A DNA stretch of 64,000 nucleotides, taken from NCBI GenBank assembly GCA_963778185.1, contig CAVZTF010000004.1:496001-560000 (forward strand), given 5' to 3'. Of the stretch, positions 8,779 through 17,671 are shown piece by piece. The notes under the pieces are model-generated. The model saw only the letters and a list, made by a program, of their open reading frames with translations, was not told the DNA's origin and did no database searches. The stretch is from RPQJ01 sp963778185 (GTDB lineage: Bacteria; Pseudomonadota; Gammaproteobacteria; Steroidobacterales; Steroidobacteraceae). The stretch's first letter is position 1. Every line of letters starts with the position of its first letter. Position numbers and translations under genes: made by a program.

Positions 8779-9538
8779 GGCTTCCCTGAGGGCGTGCCGT
8801 GAGGTGCAGCGCCACCCCGAGCACCGCCATCGCCCAGACGATCACCGGACTCGACGGCAGGTCGGTCACGAGCGAGACCCCCAGACCCACGAGGTAGCTC
8901 GCCAGCGCCACCAGATAACCGACCGTCAGTTGCCGGTGCCGCCCGTGCCGATACGTCGCGAGCGCGGGCACGATCAGCGTCGTGAATACGAGATAGACGC
9001 CCACCAGTTGCACCGACATCGTCACCATCAGGGCGAACAGCGCGTAGAAGCCGATGCTGCCGATGCGTTCCCGCCAGCGGAACCAGACCACCAGGAAAAC
9101 CGCAGTCAGCACCGCCGCACGTACCAGTTGCTCCGTCGACACCCAGAGAATCTGCCCGGCGAGCAGGTCCTTCAGCATCTCGCCACCGTGCGGGTTGTTC
9201 GCGAGCAACAGGATCTGCCCCGTCGAGGCCAGCACGAACAGCACGCCGATCAGGGCCTCCTGCACCTCGGGGCGCCTGCGCTCGGTCCACGTCAGCAGCA
9301 GGGCGCCGAGCAGTGCCGCGGCGAATGCGGCCGCCTGCGTGGTCCAGCCCTGCAGTTCGAGGCCGAACGAATGCGCGGCGATGACACCGAGCCCCGCCAC
9401 CTGCGCGATGGCAAGGTCGATGAACACGATGCCACGCCTCAGCACCTGCTGGCCGAGGGGCACGTGCGACAGCAACACGAGGGCGCCGGCCACGAGGGCG
9501 GGCCAGAGGATGCTTAAGTCTGCGCTGAATTCGTTCAT
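8726..9538 (-). CDS. znuB: metal (zinc/manganese-type) ABC transporter permease
   Basis: Inner-membrane permease of the ABC-3 family, which moves Zn2+ or Mn2+ into the cell. The 270-residue protein has about eight hydrophobic helices and family features such as the N-terminal GALVLLSHVPLGQQVLRRG segment and IVPALATYRHGR. The ATG at 9538 overlaps the stop of the binding-protein gene as ATGA, so the two are translationally coupled. Zinc is favoured by the family and by the neighbours, but manganese is possible. No ATPase gene accompanies it in this operon. Its 3' end overlaps the His/Asp-rich lipoprotein gene on the other strand. Confidence 0.85.
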   Translation of the reverse strand: MNEFSADLSILWPALVAGALVLLSHVPLGQQVLRRGIVFIDLAIAQVAGLGVIAAHSFGLELQGWTTQAAAFAAALLGALLLTWTERRRPEVQEALIGVLFVLASTGQILLLANNPHGGEMLKDLLAGQILWVSTEQLVRAAVLTAVFLVVWFRWRERIGSIGFYALFALMVTMSVQLVGVYLVFTTLIVPALATYRHGRHRQLTVGYLVALASYLVGLGVSLVTDLPSSPVIVWAMAVLGVALHLTARPQGSLIPGPAGCPGGSRRLDE

Positions 9539-10440
9539 TTGGCGGTCGCCAGGAGCCGGTTGAGCGTGTCGTCGAAGAGACCGAACAGGTCCCTGGCCTC
9601 GGGTGTGCCGCCCACCGAGAATGGCAACGTGACGACAGGCGCCTTCACACGCTGCGACAGCCACTCGGCCGCCTTCGGATCGTTGTAGGCATTGCGCAGG
9701 ATCGCTCTTGGCGGCGCCGACCCCAGCCGCGTCACGAGTCCCGCAAGATACCCCGCGCTCGGCGGCACGCCGGGCTTCGGCTCGATCGCCGCCAGCTCCT
9801 TAAGGCCGAGCCATTGCACGAGGTACGTCTGGTCCTTGTGGATGACCACGACCGGCAGGCCCTTGAGCGGCTCGACACGGGATGTCCAGCGCGCCATCGC
9901 CTGCTGCCATCGCGCCTGGAAGTCCGCGCCGCGCGCCTGGTAGTGCGACGCATTCGGCGCGTCGATGGCGGCGAGCCGCGCCGTCAATGCCTTCGCCACC
10001 AATGCGACGTTGCGCGGATCGAGATGGGCGTGCGGATTACCCTGGGGGTGGATGTCGCCCATCGAACGGTCGACGGTCGTCGGGGCATCGACCAGGTGCA
10101 GGACCGAGGTCGCTTCGAAGTAACCGGGTGAGCCCGGCCGGATCCGCGCATTGCCGGACTCCTGCAGCAGCACCGGCAGCCAGCCGATCTCGAGCTCGGC
10201 GCCGTTCGCGACGACGAGGTCGGCCGTGCGGGCACGGGCGACGAGACTTGGCTTGGCGTCGACGCTGTGCACGTCCTGCAATGGACTGGTCGCGGTGTAG
10301 ACGTCGACCTTGTCGCCGCCGAGTTCGGTGGCGAGTGCACCCCAGTCGGACGTCGTCGCGAGAATCCTGATCGCCGCGTGGGCCGGCAGTGCAAAGGCCA
10401 GCGCGCACGCAAGGCACATGCCGCGGATCAATCGGTTCAT
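9535..10440 (-). CDS. znuA: periplasmic metal-binding protein of a zinc-type ABC transporter
   Basis: A cluster A-I (ZnuA/TroA-type) solute-binding protein that captures metal in the periplasm. It has 301 residues and a signal peptide ending at AHA (residues 20-22). Likely metal ligands are His58 in DVHSVDAKPS, His137/His139 in NPHAHLDP and His201 in VVVIHKDQ, plus an acidic residue near 254-259. The usual DPH-hE motif of ZnuA is replaced by DVHSVD, and there is no long His-rich loop, so it is a divergent member. It follows the outer-membrane protein gene by 9 bases and overlaps the permease gene by 4. Confidence 0.87.
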   Translation of the reverse strand: MNRLIRGMCLACALAFALPAHAAIRILATTSDWGALATELGGDKVDVYTATSPLQDVHSVDAKPSLVARARTADLVVANGAELEIGWLPVLLQESGNARIRPGSPGYFEATSVLHLVDAPTTVDRSMGDIHPQGNPHAHLDPRNVALVAKALTARLAAIDAPNASHYQARGADFQARWQQAMARWTSRVEPLKGLPVVVIHKDQTYLVQWLGLKELAAIEPKPGVPPSAGYLAGLVTRLGSAPPRAILRNAYNDPKAAEWLSQRVKAPVVTLPFSVGGTPEARDLFGLFDDTLNRLLATAK

Positions 10441-10449
10441 GGCGGGCTC

Positions 10450-11838
10450 CTAGAACTTGTGGGCGCCATGGGCGCCGATCGCGTAGATGTACTGGATGAG
10501 CAGCTGCCGATCGGTCCCCGCGTCACGCGCGTCGTCCCAGGCGTATTGCGCACGCAGGCGTGAGAACTCGCTCGGACTCCAGTCGATCATCGTGGTGAGG
10601 CGGGTGGGCGAGCCGGGCAGCAACACCGGGAAATCCGCCGCGAGCAAGTCGCCCTGCTCAACGAGGCCAATGCGCGTCGAGCCGGTGTCGATGTCGTCGT
10701 AGCGCAGGCCCACGCGCCAGCGCGGCACGAACTGATAGACGCCCTGCGCGTACCAGCCGGATTGCCGGCTGTGGTAGCGGCCACTCGCGCCGCCGCCATC
10801 GATGTCGAACGCGAGGTCGCCATCCTCGGTGCGCTGCAGGTACTCGGCCTGCAGCTTGAGCATGCGCCGGCGCGTGTCGCCCGCCGGCGTCCACTTCAGC
10901 GTCGCGTCCGCAACCCAGGTGCTCGAGCTGCCCGTGAAGGCGTTGACGACCGGACGGCCGGCGCTGTCCACGTCTTCGTACGTGCGCTGCTCGGCATCGA
11001 GATCCAGCCACGAGATGCCGGCGCGCCAGCCGATGGAGTCGCCGATATCGCTGCCGACGTGGGCGAACAGGGTGGCGCCGTTCAGTCCGTTGCGGTCAAG
11101 CCGGGTGCCGGGGAAGCCACTTCCATTGCCGGTCTCCGCGCCGAACTCGAGGAACACGTCGGTCGGCGCCAGCCATTTCACCTGCAGGCCGTCCTGCGCG
11201 TACTGGCCGCCGAAGAACGCCTGGTAGGCGAGCGGCTGGTCGGCGAAATCCCAGGCGTGCGCGTGGATCTCGTTCAGGTAGCCGAGGCCCGAGTAGAACC
11301 GGCCACCCTTGACGTTGAAGCCCGCCGGCAGCGAGGTCGTTCGGAAGAATGCCTCCTCGACGCCGAGCTCGCCCTCGCCGGACAGCGCTGCCGTGAGGCT
11401 TGCCGAGAAGTAGGGATCGACGCTCGCGGAAAACGTGATCTCGGACTCGCCAAGATTGAAGCTGCGTTCCCCGGGGCCTGTTTCGCCGCCGCTCGGCATG
11501 ACGCCGGCGAAGTGGTAATCGGCTGGATCCTGCGAGAGATCAGCGTAGTTACCCGTGAGTATCACCGAGATCGCGGGGTTGAACGCCGACGCAGCCCGCG
11601 CAGGGGCGGAGGGCTGCGGGGCAGGGGGCTCGGCCGCGGCAACCTCGGCCGCCACGGTCGAGGCGGATTCGAGCTGGTCGATGCGGGTCTCGAGCGCCGT
11701 CACGCGCACCGCGTACTCGGCCTTGAGTGCCGCGATCTCGGCGCGCAACGCGGCAACGTCGTCAGTGGCCCGCCCGGTGGCGGGTAGCAGTACCCCCGCA
11801 ATGGCGGCGGAAGCAATGAGTCGGGATGCAGGTCCCAT
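10450..11838 (-). CDS. outer-membrane porin-like protein of the metal uptake operon
   Basis: A 462-residue protein with a signal peptide, an N-terminal coiled coil (about residues 28-60, heptads of AALRAEIAALKAEYA type), an Ala/Pro linker, then a long beta-barrel region ending in AHKF. The barrel has repeated aromatic-ended strands and a His-rich loop (EIHAHAWDF). It lies directly upstream of znuA and znuB on the same strand, so I infer a role in passing the metal or a metal complex across the outer membrane. The layout (coiled coil plus barrel) resembles trimeric porins. The specific substrate is not shown by sequence. Confidence 0.75.
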   Translation of the reverse strand: MGPASRLIASAAIAGVLLPATGRATDDVAALRAEIAALKAEYAVRVTALETRIDQLESASTVAAEVAAAEPPAPQPSAPARAASAFNPAISVILTGNYADLSQDPADYHFAGVMPSGGETGPGERSFNLGESEITFSASVDPYFSASLTAALSGEGELGVEEAFFRTTSLPAGFNVKGGRFYSGLGYLNEIHAHAWDFADQPLAYQAFFGGQYAQDGLQVKWLAPTDVFLEFGAETGNGSGFPGTRLDRNGLNGATLFAHVGSDIGDSIGWRAGISWLDLDAEQRTYEDVDSAGRPVVNAFTGSSSTWVADATLKWTPAGDTRRRMLKLQAEYLQRTEDGDLAFDIDGGGASGRYHSRQSGWYAQGVYQFVPRWRVGLRYDDIDTGSTRIGLVEQGDLLAADFPVLLPGSPTRLTTMIDWSPSEFSRLRAQYAWDDARDAGTDRQLLIQYIYAIGAHGAHKF

Positions 11839-11909
11839 GGGAATTTTCCTCGTCAGACGATGGCAGGCCGGCCGTCGGGCAGCCGGACTCGGTCAAGCGG
11901 AACTGCCGG

Positions 11910-12245
11910 TCAACGAGGAGGAGCGCGGGAGCGAAAAGCGTAGTGATGTCTGCGGTCGGCCGGGGCACGGACCTCACTCAACCGCAGTAGCCTGCGGGCC
12001 TGGACCGCAAGGACGAATACGATGGACGCGGCTGCACCGAGGACGAGCAACGGGGCATGCGAGACGCAATCGGTGCAGAGCGGTGCGTGCTGGCCGGGCA
12101 GGGCGGGCGTGTCACGGTCCCCGAGATGCGACAAGGCATGGATCTGCGCTACCGACTGCGCGACGCACAACGCAATCAGCGCCAGGAAGACCGCGAAGTT
12201 TCGCCGGCGACCGATCAAGGTCCGTACTCCTTGCCAGGGCGACAT
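11910..12245 (-). CDS. small His/Cys membrane protein (DUF2946-like)
   Basis: A 111-residue protein with two hydrophobic helices (about residues 17-35 and 66-84) flanking a periplasmic loop with candidate metal ligands: HALSHL, then CTDC followed by SH. The basic tail contains RRHHYAF. Proteins of this shape (DUF2946 type) often sit before outer-membrane receptors for copper or zinc. Here it is the first gene of the metal operon, 71 bases ahead of the porin-like gene. The start ATG at 12245 was chosen because translation upstream of it is Ser/Cys-rich and unlike protein. Function not established. Confidence 0.6.
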   Translation of the reverse strand: MSPWQGVRTLIGRRRNFAVFLALIALCVAQSVAQIHALSHLGDRDTPALPGQHAPLCTDCVSHAPLLVLGAAASIVFVLAVQARRLLRLSEVRAPADRRHHYAFRSRAPPR

Positions 12246-12291
12246 GGTATCCGAACCCGCGCTGGAATGCCCCCGGGGCGCCCGGCAGCTG

Positions 12292-12705
12292 TCATTGCAT
12301 GAAGAGTCGGATGGACCTGCAGACGGACAGGAGTTGCGGCGAACCCATGCCGCCGACGATGTTCCGGATGACGGAGGACATGACTTGAACCGCACCGGCC
12401 ATGCCGAGGTTCGCCGACTGCTCGGTGACGAATCCGGCCTGGGCGAGCTTCAGCGGTTTCATGAAATACGCATCCATCCCGGTGCGGGTGAGCTCCACGA
12501 CGATGTCGGCCAGGGCCTGCCGATGCCTGGTGGGATCCTGCGAGGACTCGATGCTGTCGAGAACGCCGAGGATCTTTTTGCGGAGGGCGACTGGATAGTG
12601 GAAACGAAGTGAGGGTTCCGCGGCGGCCACTGGCCGCCTCGGGCGTGCCCGCTCAACGCCTGGCTTCGGACTGGTGCTCGGGGATGTCTTCCTGGGTTGG
12701 GCCAT
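12292..12705 (-). CDS. unknown small protein with a basic N-terminus
   Basis: A 137-residue cytoplasmic protein I do not recognise. The first 30 residues are a Pro/Arg/Lys/Ser-rich tail (MAQPRKTSPSTSPKP), followed by a mainly helical domain (residues 35-137) with VALRKKILGVLDSIE, an Asp-containing central helix and a Gly/Met-rich end (NIVGGMGSPQLL). The start at 12705 follows GAAGGAATC. It resembles phasins or other small helical granule-associated proteins in composition only. It lies between the dihaem cytochrome gene and the metal operon on the same strand, with 44- and 46-base gaps. Confidence 0.55.
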   Translation of the reverse strand: MAQPRKTSPSTSPKPGVERARPRRPVAAAEPSLRFHYPVALRKKILGVLDSIESSQDPTRHRQALADIVVELTRTGMDAYFMKPLKLAQAGFVTEQSANLGMAGAVQVMSSVIRNIVGGMGSPQLLSVCRSIRLFMQ

Positions 12706-12749
12706 GACGATTCCTTCGGTGGGCGACGGACCATGATGCCCGATCGGGC

Positions 12750-13727
12750 TCAAGGCTGCAGCGAGGCCGCATAAGCGGCCGCCGAGATCATGTCCTCGAC
12801 GTTCATCTGCGCCACCACGGGCATCATGGCCTGGCCGGTGGGAGCAGCACGCGCATCGGTCCTGAACGCGAGTAACTGGCGCACGATGTAAGTCGGAGAG
12901 CGGCCCGCCAGCGGCGGGATGTCGCCCACGCCACGCAGGTCGGCACCGTGGCAGCTCGAGCATGCGAGAGCGGTTCCGCCCAGGCCGACCTGTGCGATGT
13001 GGCGGCCGCGAGCGACACTGCCTGCCGGCACGTAGGCGCGGTATGCCGCCGCGGAATCGCGCAGTTCATGGCGCTCGGGGTCGATCGCAACTTCGACGAT
13101 ACGCTGTCCGAGTTGCTCGGTGTCCGCGTCGCTGGTCCGGACGTAGAGCCAGCTGGACTCGCGCGTCTGCGGAATCTGCATCGTCTCGACGACCTCGACA
13201 CGACGCGTCAGGCGCAGCTGCGAGAAATACGCCGCGGCCGATGCGATCTCCGCGTCGGTCACGTTCTGCGCCGACGAAAGCATCAGTTCCGTCGGCAGGT
13301 ACGACCCGTGCCACGCGCTTCGCCTCGCTCCGCTGCGGAAGTCGGCGAGCTGCGCCTTGATGTAGGCGGCCGACAGGCCCGCGAGCGCGGCATTCTCGGG
13401 CCGACCCTGTCCCTCCGGTAAGTGACAGTATGCGCAGGCGTACACGTCGGGCTTCCTGCCTTGCGCGACGACGTCCGGCATCGGGGGATGTTGGTCGGGA
13501 TGCCAGTCGGGCGGCGCGAACAAGTTGGTAACCTGCGCCCGCGTGAAGGTCCGGCTGCTGTTGGGCAGACACAGTAGCTTGTCCTTCGCGGGCGGTAGTA
13601 CCGTGGCTGCGGCATCCGACGTGTTGCCCGGATAGGGCCACGCCGGTACCACGAAACCGTCGTCCGCCGCCAGTGCCACGGCCGCGACCGACAGCATCGT
13701 CGTCGCGGCAATCAGTTTGATGCCCAT
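12750..13727 (-). CDS. periplasmic dihaem cytochrome c (c4-like)
   Basis: Electron carrier or oxidase-associated cytochrome. It has 325 residues, a signal peptide ending ALAADDG (about residue 21) and two haem c sites, CAYCH (98-102) and CSSCH (256-260), each in a class-I-like fold with a later Met (TELML and AMMPV). Cytochromes c4 have this two-domain order but are nearer 200 residues. Here the inter-domain linker and a 75-residue N-terminal extension make it longer. The ATG at 13727 is preferred to a TTG at 13760 because it starts a normal signal peptide. Partner unknown. Confidence 0.82.
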   Translation of the reverse strand: MGIKLIAATTMLSVAAVALAADDGFVVPAWPYPGNTSDAAATVLPPAKDKLLCLPNSSRTFTRAQVTNLFAPPDWHPDQHPPMPDVVAQGRKPDVYACAYCHLPEGQGRPENAALAGLSAAYIKAQLADFRSGARRSAWHGSYLPTELMLSSAQNVTDAEIASAAAYFSQLRLTRRVEVVETMQIPQTRESSWLYVRTSDADTEQLGQRIVEVAIDPERHELRDSAAAYRAYVPAGSVARGRHIAQVGLGGTALACSSCHGADLRGVGDIPPLAGRSPTYIVRQLLAFRTDARAAPTGQAMMPVVAQMNVEDMISAAAYAASLQP

Positions 13728-13773
13728 GAACTTCTGCCGATTGCCCGCCAGGCGACGCAACTGCTACCTGCGG

Positions 13774-14457
13774 CTATTTTGCGGCCTGGTATCGGACGCG
13801 GACCGCGGCGATGAAGCCGGGTGTCTCCGCATCACGGCGCCGGGCGATCGCCTGCACGTGCGGGTTTTCGCCTAGGCGTTTCAGCAGTTCACGGGCGGCG
13901 GGAAGATCGGCGAGCAGGTCGAGGCCGAACTGCCGCTGGACGACCATCGCGGCGAGGTCCACGGAATACAGGAACACGATATCGGCCAGGGTGACGCTGT
14001 CGCCGGCAACGTACGGCGCAAACCTGCCGTGACGCTTGAGTGTCGCAAAGCCGGCCACCAGGTCCGCGCGAGCCTTGTCCTTGATCGCTTCCGGCACCGT
14101 CATGCCGAAGACCGCTTCGAGGAAACACGCGCGTGCGGGCAACTCGACGTAGAGCTCGATCTCCTTCATCAAGGCGCGCGTCCGCGCCTTCTCGAACGGG
14201 TCCGCCGGCAGCAGCGGCTTGCCGGTGCCGTGATCTTCGAGGAACTCGAGGATGACGCTCGCCTCGTTGATGAAACCCCGTGGCGTTTCCAGGCACGGCA
14301 CCTTGCCGCGCGGGCTCTTCGCGAGGAAGGCCGGGCTCTGCTCGGGGTACGCCACCACGTACTCGAACGGCACGCCTTTCTCCAGCAGCGCCAGATGGAC
14401 CATGTTCGTGTAGTTGCTGACCGGGAACCCGTGAAGTCTGAACAAGGTGTTCTCCAT
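13774..14457 (-). CDS. glutathione S-transferase family protein
   Basis: A 227-residue cytosolic thioredoxin-fold plus helical protein. The N-terminal domain has LFRLHGFPVSNYTNMVHLAL, a cis-Pro site (GKVPCLETP) and an INEASVILEFLED segment that binds the gamma-glutamyl part of glutathione. The C-terminal helical domain has the family's N-capping ADIVFLYSVD. A Ser or Tyr near residue 14-16 may activate the thiol. It is encoded 12 bases after the macB-like permease gene on the same strand, but its role in export or detoxification is only suggested by position. Confidence 0.85.
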   Translation of the reverse strand: MENTLFRLHGFPVSNYTNMVHLALLEKGVPFEYVVAYPEQSPAFLAKSPRGKVPCLETPRGFINEASVILEFLEDHGTGKPLLPADPFEKARTRALMKEIELYVELPARACFLEAVFGMTVPEAIKDKARADLVAGFATLKRHGRFAPYVAGDSVTLADIVFLYSVDLAAMVVQRQFGLDLLADLPAARELLKRLGENPHVQAIARRRDAETPGFIAAVRVRYQAAK

Positions 14458-14469
14458 GGCTGGGACCGC

Positions 14470-15672
14470 TTACTCGTGCCGCAGCGCGTCGATCGGGTTG
14501 AGGCTCGCGGCCCGTCGCGCCGGAAAATAGCCGAAGATCACGCCGATGGCGGCCGAGAAGACGAACGACAGCAGGTTGATGCCGGCGTCGAACAGGTAGG
14601 GCACGTTCATTGCGTTCGCGAGGATCATCGAGGCGACGGTGGCGAGCGCGATGCCGACCACGCCGCCGAGGCTCGACAGCACCACGGCCTCGATCAGGAA
14701 CTGCAGCAGCACCTCGCGCTCCAGCGCGCCGATGGCGAGGCGGATGCCGATCTCGCGCGTGCGCTCGGTGACCGACACCAGCATGATGTTCATGATGCCG
14801 ATGCCGCCCACCAGCAGGCTCACCGCCGCGACCGCGCCGAGCAGCATGGTGAGGATCTTCGTGGTGCTGGTGAGGGTCTCGGCAATCTGCCGCGTGTCCA
14901 TGACGCGGAAATTGTCGTCCTCGTTCTCGGCGATGTTGCGCCGCTCGCGCAACAGCAGGGTGATCTGCTGCTTGACCGCGTCGATGGAGGAGCTGTCCTT
15001 CACCGAGATGGTCAGCCGGCTGATGTCCTGGCTGCCGCTCAGGCGGCGTTGCACGGTGCGCAGCGGCATCAGCACGACGTCGTCCTGGTCCTGGCCCATG
15101 GCCGACTGGCCCTTGGCCCTGAGCAGTCCAATGACGTCGCAGGAGAACTGCTTGATGCGGATCTCGCTGCCCACCGGGTTCTGCTTGCCGAACAGCTTCT
15201 CGCGCACGGTGTCGCCGATCACGCAGACCGCCTTGCCGCTGCGTTCCTCGGCCTCGCTGAAGTCGCGGCCGGCCGCGATGTCCCAGCTGGCCGCCTCGAA
15301 GTAGTCGTTGGTACTGCCGGTGACCGACGTGGACCAGTTGTTGGCCTGGTACACCGCGGTCGCCGACCGGGTCACGACGGGTGCGACGAGCCTGGCACCG
15401 CTGATCTGGTTGCGGATGGCGTCGACGTCGGCGCTCCTGAAGCTGGGTGCCGGCTCGGCGCCGGGACCGAAGCGCTGGCCCGGCATCACCATCAGCAGGT
15501 TGCTGCCCATGCTGGAAATCTGGTCGGACACGGAGCGAGTCGCGCCTTTGCCCAGGGTCACCATCGTGATCACGGCAGCGACGCCGATCACGATGCCGAG
15601 GATGGTGAGAATCGAGCGCATCAGGTTGCGCCGGATCGCGCGCAGCGCGAGCAGCAGGGTGATCCACAACAT
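14470..15672 (-). CDS. MacB-type ABC transporter permease (FtsX family)
   Basis: Inner-membrane permease subunit of a tripartite pump. It has 400 residues: one N-terminal transmembrane helix (about 12-40), a large periplasmic MacB_PCD domain (about 45-260), then three helices and the family ending NPIDALRHE. In MacAB systems the ATPase and permease are fused, but here they are separate genes, as in many LolCDE/YknYZ-like sets. The start ATG shares one base with the stop of the ATPase gene, indicating coupled translation. Confidence 0.9.
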   Translation of the reverse strand: MLWITLLLALRAIRRNLMRSILTILGIVIGVAAVITMVTLGKGATRSVSDQISSMGSNLLMVMPGQRFGPGAEPAPSFRSADVDAIRNQISGARLVAPVVTRSATAVYQANNWSTSVTGSTNDYFEAASWDIAAGRDFSEAEERSGKAVCVIGDTVREKLFGKQNPVGSEIRIKQFSCDVIGLLRAKGQSAMGQDQDDVVLMPLRTVQRRLSGSQDISRLTISVKDSSSIDAVKQQITLLLRERRNIAENEDDNFRVMDTRQIAETLTSTTKILTMLLGAVAAVSLLVGGIGIMNIMLVSVTERTREIGIRLAIGALEREVLLQFLIEAVVLSSLGGVVGIALATVASMILANAMNVPYLFDAGINLLSFVFSAAIGVIFGYFPARRAASLNPIDALRHE

Positions 15673-16376
15673 CAGGCGGCCTCCCCGTTGCGGCGGTCGC
15701 TATCGACCTGGCCGTCGACGAAGCGGACGATGCGCCTGGCATGCGCCGCCATGTCCGGCTCGTGGGTGACCATGAGCACGGTGATGCCCAGGTCGCGATT
15801 GAAGCCGCCGATCAGTTCCATGATCTCCTGGCTGGTGTGGGTGTCGAGGTTGCCGGTGGGCTCGTCCGCCAGCAGCACGGCGGGGCGGGTGACGATGGCG
15901 CGCGCGATCGCGACCCTTTGCTGCTGTCCACCCGAGAGCTCACCCGGCGTGTGGTGTTCCCAGCCCTGCAGGCCGACCTGCGCCAGCGCGGCACGCGCGG
16001 CGGCATGGCGCGCTGCGGCCGGCTCGCCGCGGTAGATGAGAGGCAGCTCGACGTTTTCCAGCGCCGTGGTGCGCGCCAGCAGGTTGAAGCCCTGGAACAC
16101 GAAGCCGAGGTAATTGCGCCGCAGCAGGGCGCGCTGGTTGCGCGACAACTGCTCGACGCGCACGCCCTCGAATTCATAGCTGCCACTGGTGGGCGTGTCG
16201 AGGCAGCCGAGGATATTCATGACGGTGGACTTGCCCGAGCCGCTGGGGCCCATGACGGCGACGAATTCGCCGCTCGCGACGACCAGATCGATGCCCTTGA
16301 GCGCCTGGAGTGCGGCCTGCCCCTGGCCGTACGTCTTCGTGATGCCGGACAGCCTGATCAGGGCCGCTTCGGTCAT
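15672..16376 (-). CDS. ABC transporter ATPase (MacB/LolD type)
   Basis: Cytoplasmic ATPase that powers the adjacent pump. The 234-residue protein has Walker A GPSGSGKST, Q-loop VFQGFNLL, signature LSGGQQQRVAIARA, Walker B VLLADEPTGNLD and the H-switch in VTHEPD. This pattern is diagnostic of the MacB/LolD/FtsE group. Its ATG overlaps the stop of the membrane-fusion gene by four bases. It is not the missing ATPase of the metal transporter at 8.7-10.4 kb, which would belong to a different subfamily. Confidence 0.93.
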   Translation of the reverse strand: MTEAALIRLSGITKTYGQGQAALQALKGIDLVVASGEFVAVMGPSGSGKSTVMNILGCLDTPTSGSYEFEGVRVEQLSRNQRALLRRNYLGFVFQGFNLLARTTALENVELPLIYRGEPAAARHAAARAALAQVGLQGWEHHTPGELSGGQQQRVAIARAIVTRPAVLLADEPTGNLDTHTSQEIMELIGGFNRDLGITVLMVTHEPDMAAHARRIVRFVDGQVDSDRRNGEAA

Positions 16377-17671
16377 GGCCGCGTGCCCAGGGACTCCGTG
16401 ATCACCTGCATGCCGGCGTCGAGCGGTCCGCCGGTGATCTCGGTCAGCCGACCGTTGGTCGCGCCGGTCTGCACGTCGACGGGCACGGGCCGGCCGTCGC
16501 GCAGCACCCAGACGCGTGGCGTGGCCCCGTTGGTCGTCACCTTGACCTTGCGGGGCTCGCGTGGAGGCCGCGGCATCAACTTGCTCACCACGCTACCGCT
16601 CGACTTGTCCTGCACCGTCTCGGTCGTGGTCGACGGAGTGAAGCGCAGCGCGGCGTTTGGCACCAGCAAGGCATTCTCGCGCGTGAGGGTGGTGATGTCG
16701 GCGGTGCCGGTCATGCCGGGACGCAGGCTCAAGTCGTCGTTGGCCACCGCGAGCACCGTGAGGTAGGACACCACGTCCTCCTCGGCCCGGGCACCGAAGC
16801 CCACACGCGTGATCACCGCGCCGTACTCGCGGCCCGGCCAGGCGTCCACGCTGAAGGTGGCCGGCTGGCCCACTTTCACCTGGCCGACGTCGGCCTCGTC
16901 CACGTCGACCTGCAACTCCATCTTCGAGAGGTCCTCGGCCAGCGTGAAGAGCACCGGCGCCTGGAAGGAGGCGGCCACCGTCTGCCCCGGCTCGATGTCA
17001 CGCAACAGCACCACGCCGTTGATCGGCGAGCGGATGTTGGCCTTCTCGACATCCGTATCGTTCGATTGCAGCTCGGCCCGCGCCTGGACGACACCCGCGC
17101 GCGCACTGGCCTCGTTGGCCTCTGCGCGCTTGAGGTTGGCCTCGGCCGTGTCCATCTCGGTACGCGAGGGAACCTTGCCGCCGGACAGCTGCGACACCTG
17201 CCGGAAACGCGCCAGCGCTGCGCGCGCCTCGGCGACGGTCGCCTGGGCCTGCAGCACCTGCGCATCGGCGGCGGCGAGGCCTGCCCGGGACCGTGCCACG
17301 GCGTCCTCGAGCTTCGACAGGTCGAGACGGGCCAGCAGCTGGCCTTGCGTCACTTCGTCGTTGTCGTCCACGAACACCTGCTCGACGATGCCGGACAGCT
17401 CGCTGCCCACGTCCACCTGGTTGGTCGGCTGCAGGTTGCCGGTGGCCGACACCTTGACCACCAGCGTGCCGATCGTGGCCGGCTCGGTCGTGTAACTCGG
17501 CGTGGTCGAGTCCTTTCCGGAGCGCAGGAACCACACGGTCGCCAGCACGATCACGATCAGTGCGACCGCGATCCACAACCGCCGACGCGAGAGCAGCCCG
17601 GGTGACCGAGCCTCGAGAATCCCTTGCAAGGCGCTGCGTCGGGGGGCTTGCGGCGTGTCGGCGGCGTTCAT
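16373..17671 (-). CDS. MacA-type periplasmic membrane-fusion protein
   Basis: Links the inner-membrane ABC pump to the outer-membrane channel. It has 432 residues with one N-terminal transmembrane helix (about 25-45), then beta-barrel/lipoyl domains (about 75-110 and 205-240) around a long alpha-hairpin of coiled coil (about 110-200, Ala/Arg/Glu-rich), and a C-terminal membrane-proximal domain. The start ATG at 17671 overlaps the stop of the outer-membrane factor gene. Substrates of MacA-type systems include macrolides, toxins and lipids. None is indicated here. Confidence 0.9.
   Translation of the reverse strand: MNAADTPQAPRRSALQGILEARSPGLLSRRRLWIAVALIVIVLATVWFLRSGKDSTTPSYTTEPATIGTLVVKVSATGNLQPTNQVDVGSELSGIVEQVFVDDNDEVTQGQLLARLDLSKLEDAVARSRAGLAAADAQVLQAQATVAEARAALARFRQVSQLSGGKVPSRTEMDTAEANLKRAEANEASARAGVVQARAELQSNDTDVEKANIRSPINGVVLLRDIEPGQTVAASFQAPVLFTLAEDLSKMELQVDVDEADVGQVKVGQPATFSVDAWPGREYGAVITRVGFGARAEEDVVSYLTVLAVANDDLSLRPGMTGTADITTLTRENALLVPNAALRFTPSTTTETVQDKSSGSVVSKLMPRPPREPRKVKVTTNGATPRVWVLRDGRPVPVDVQTGATNGRLTEITGGPLDAGMQVITESLGTRP

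Noticed and set aside
15672..16376. The ABC ATPase here as the missing ATPase of the zinc transporter
   Set aside because: It is MacB/LolD-type, in an overlapping pump operon, and belongs to a different subfamily from ZnuC.
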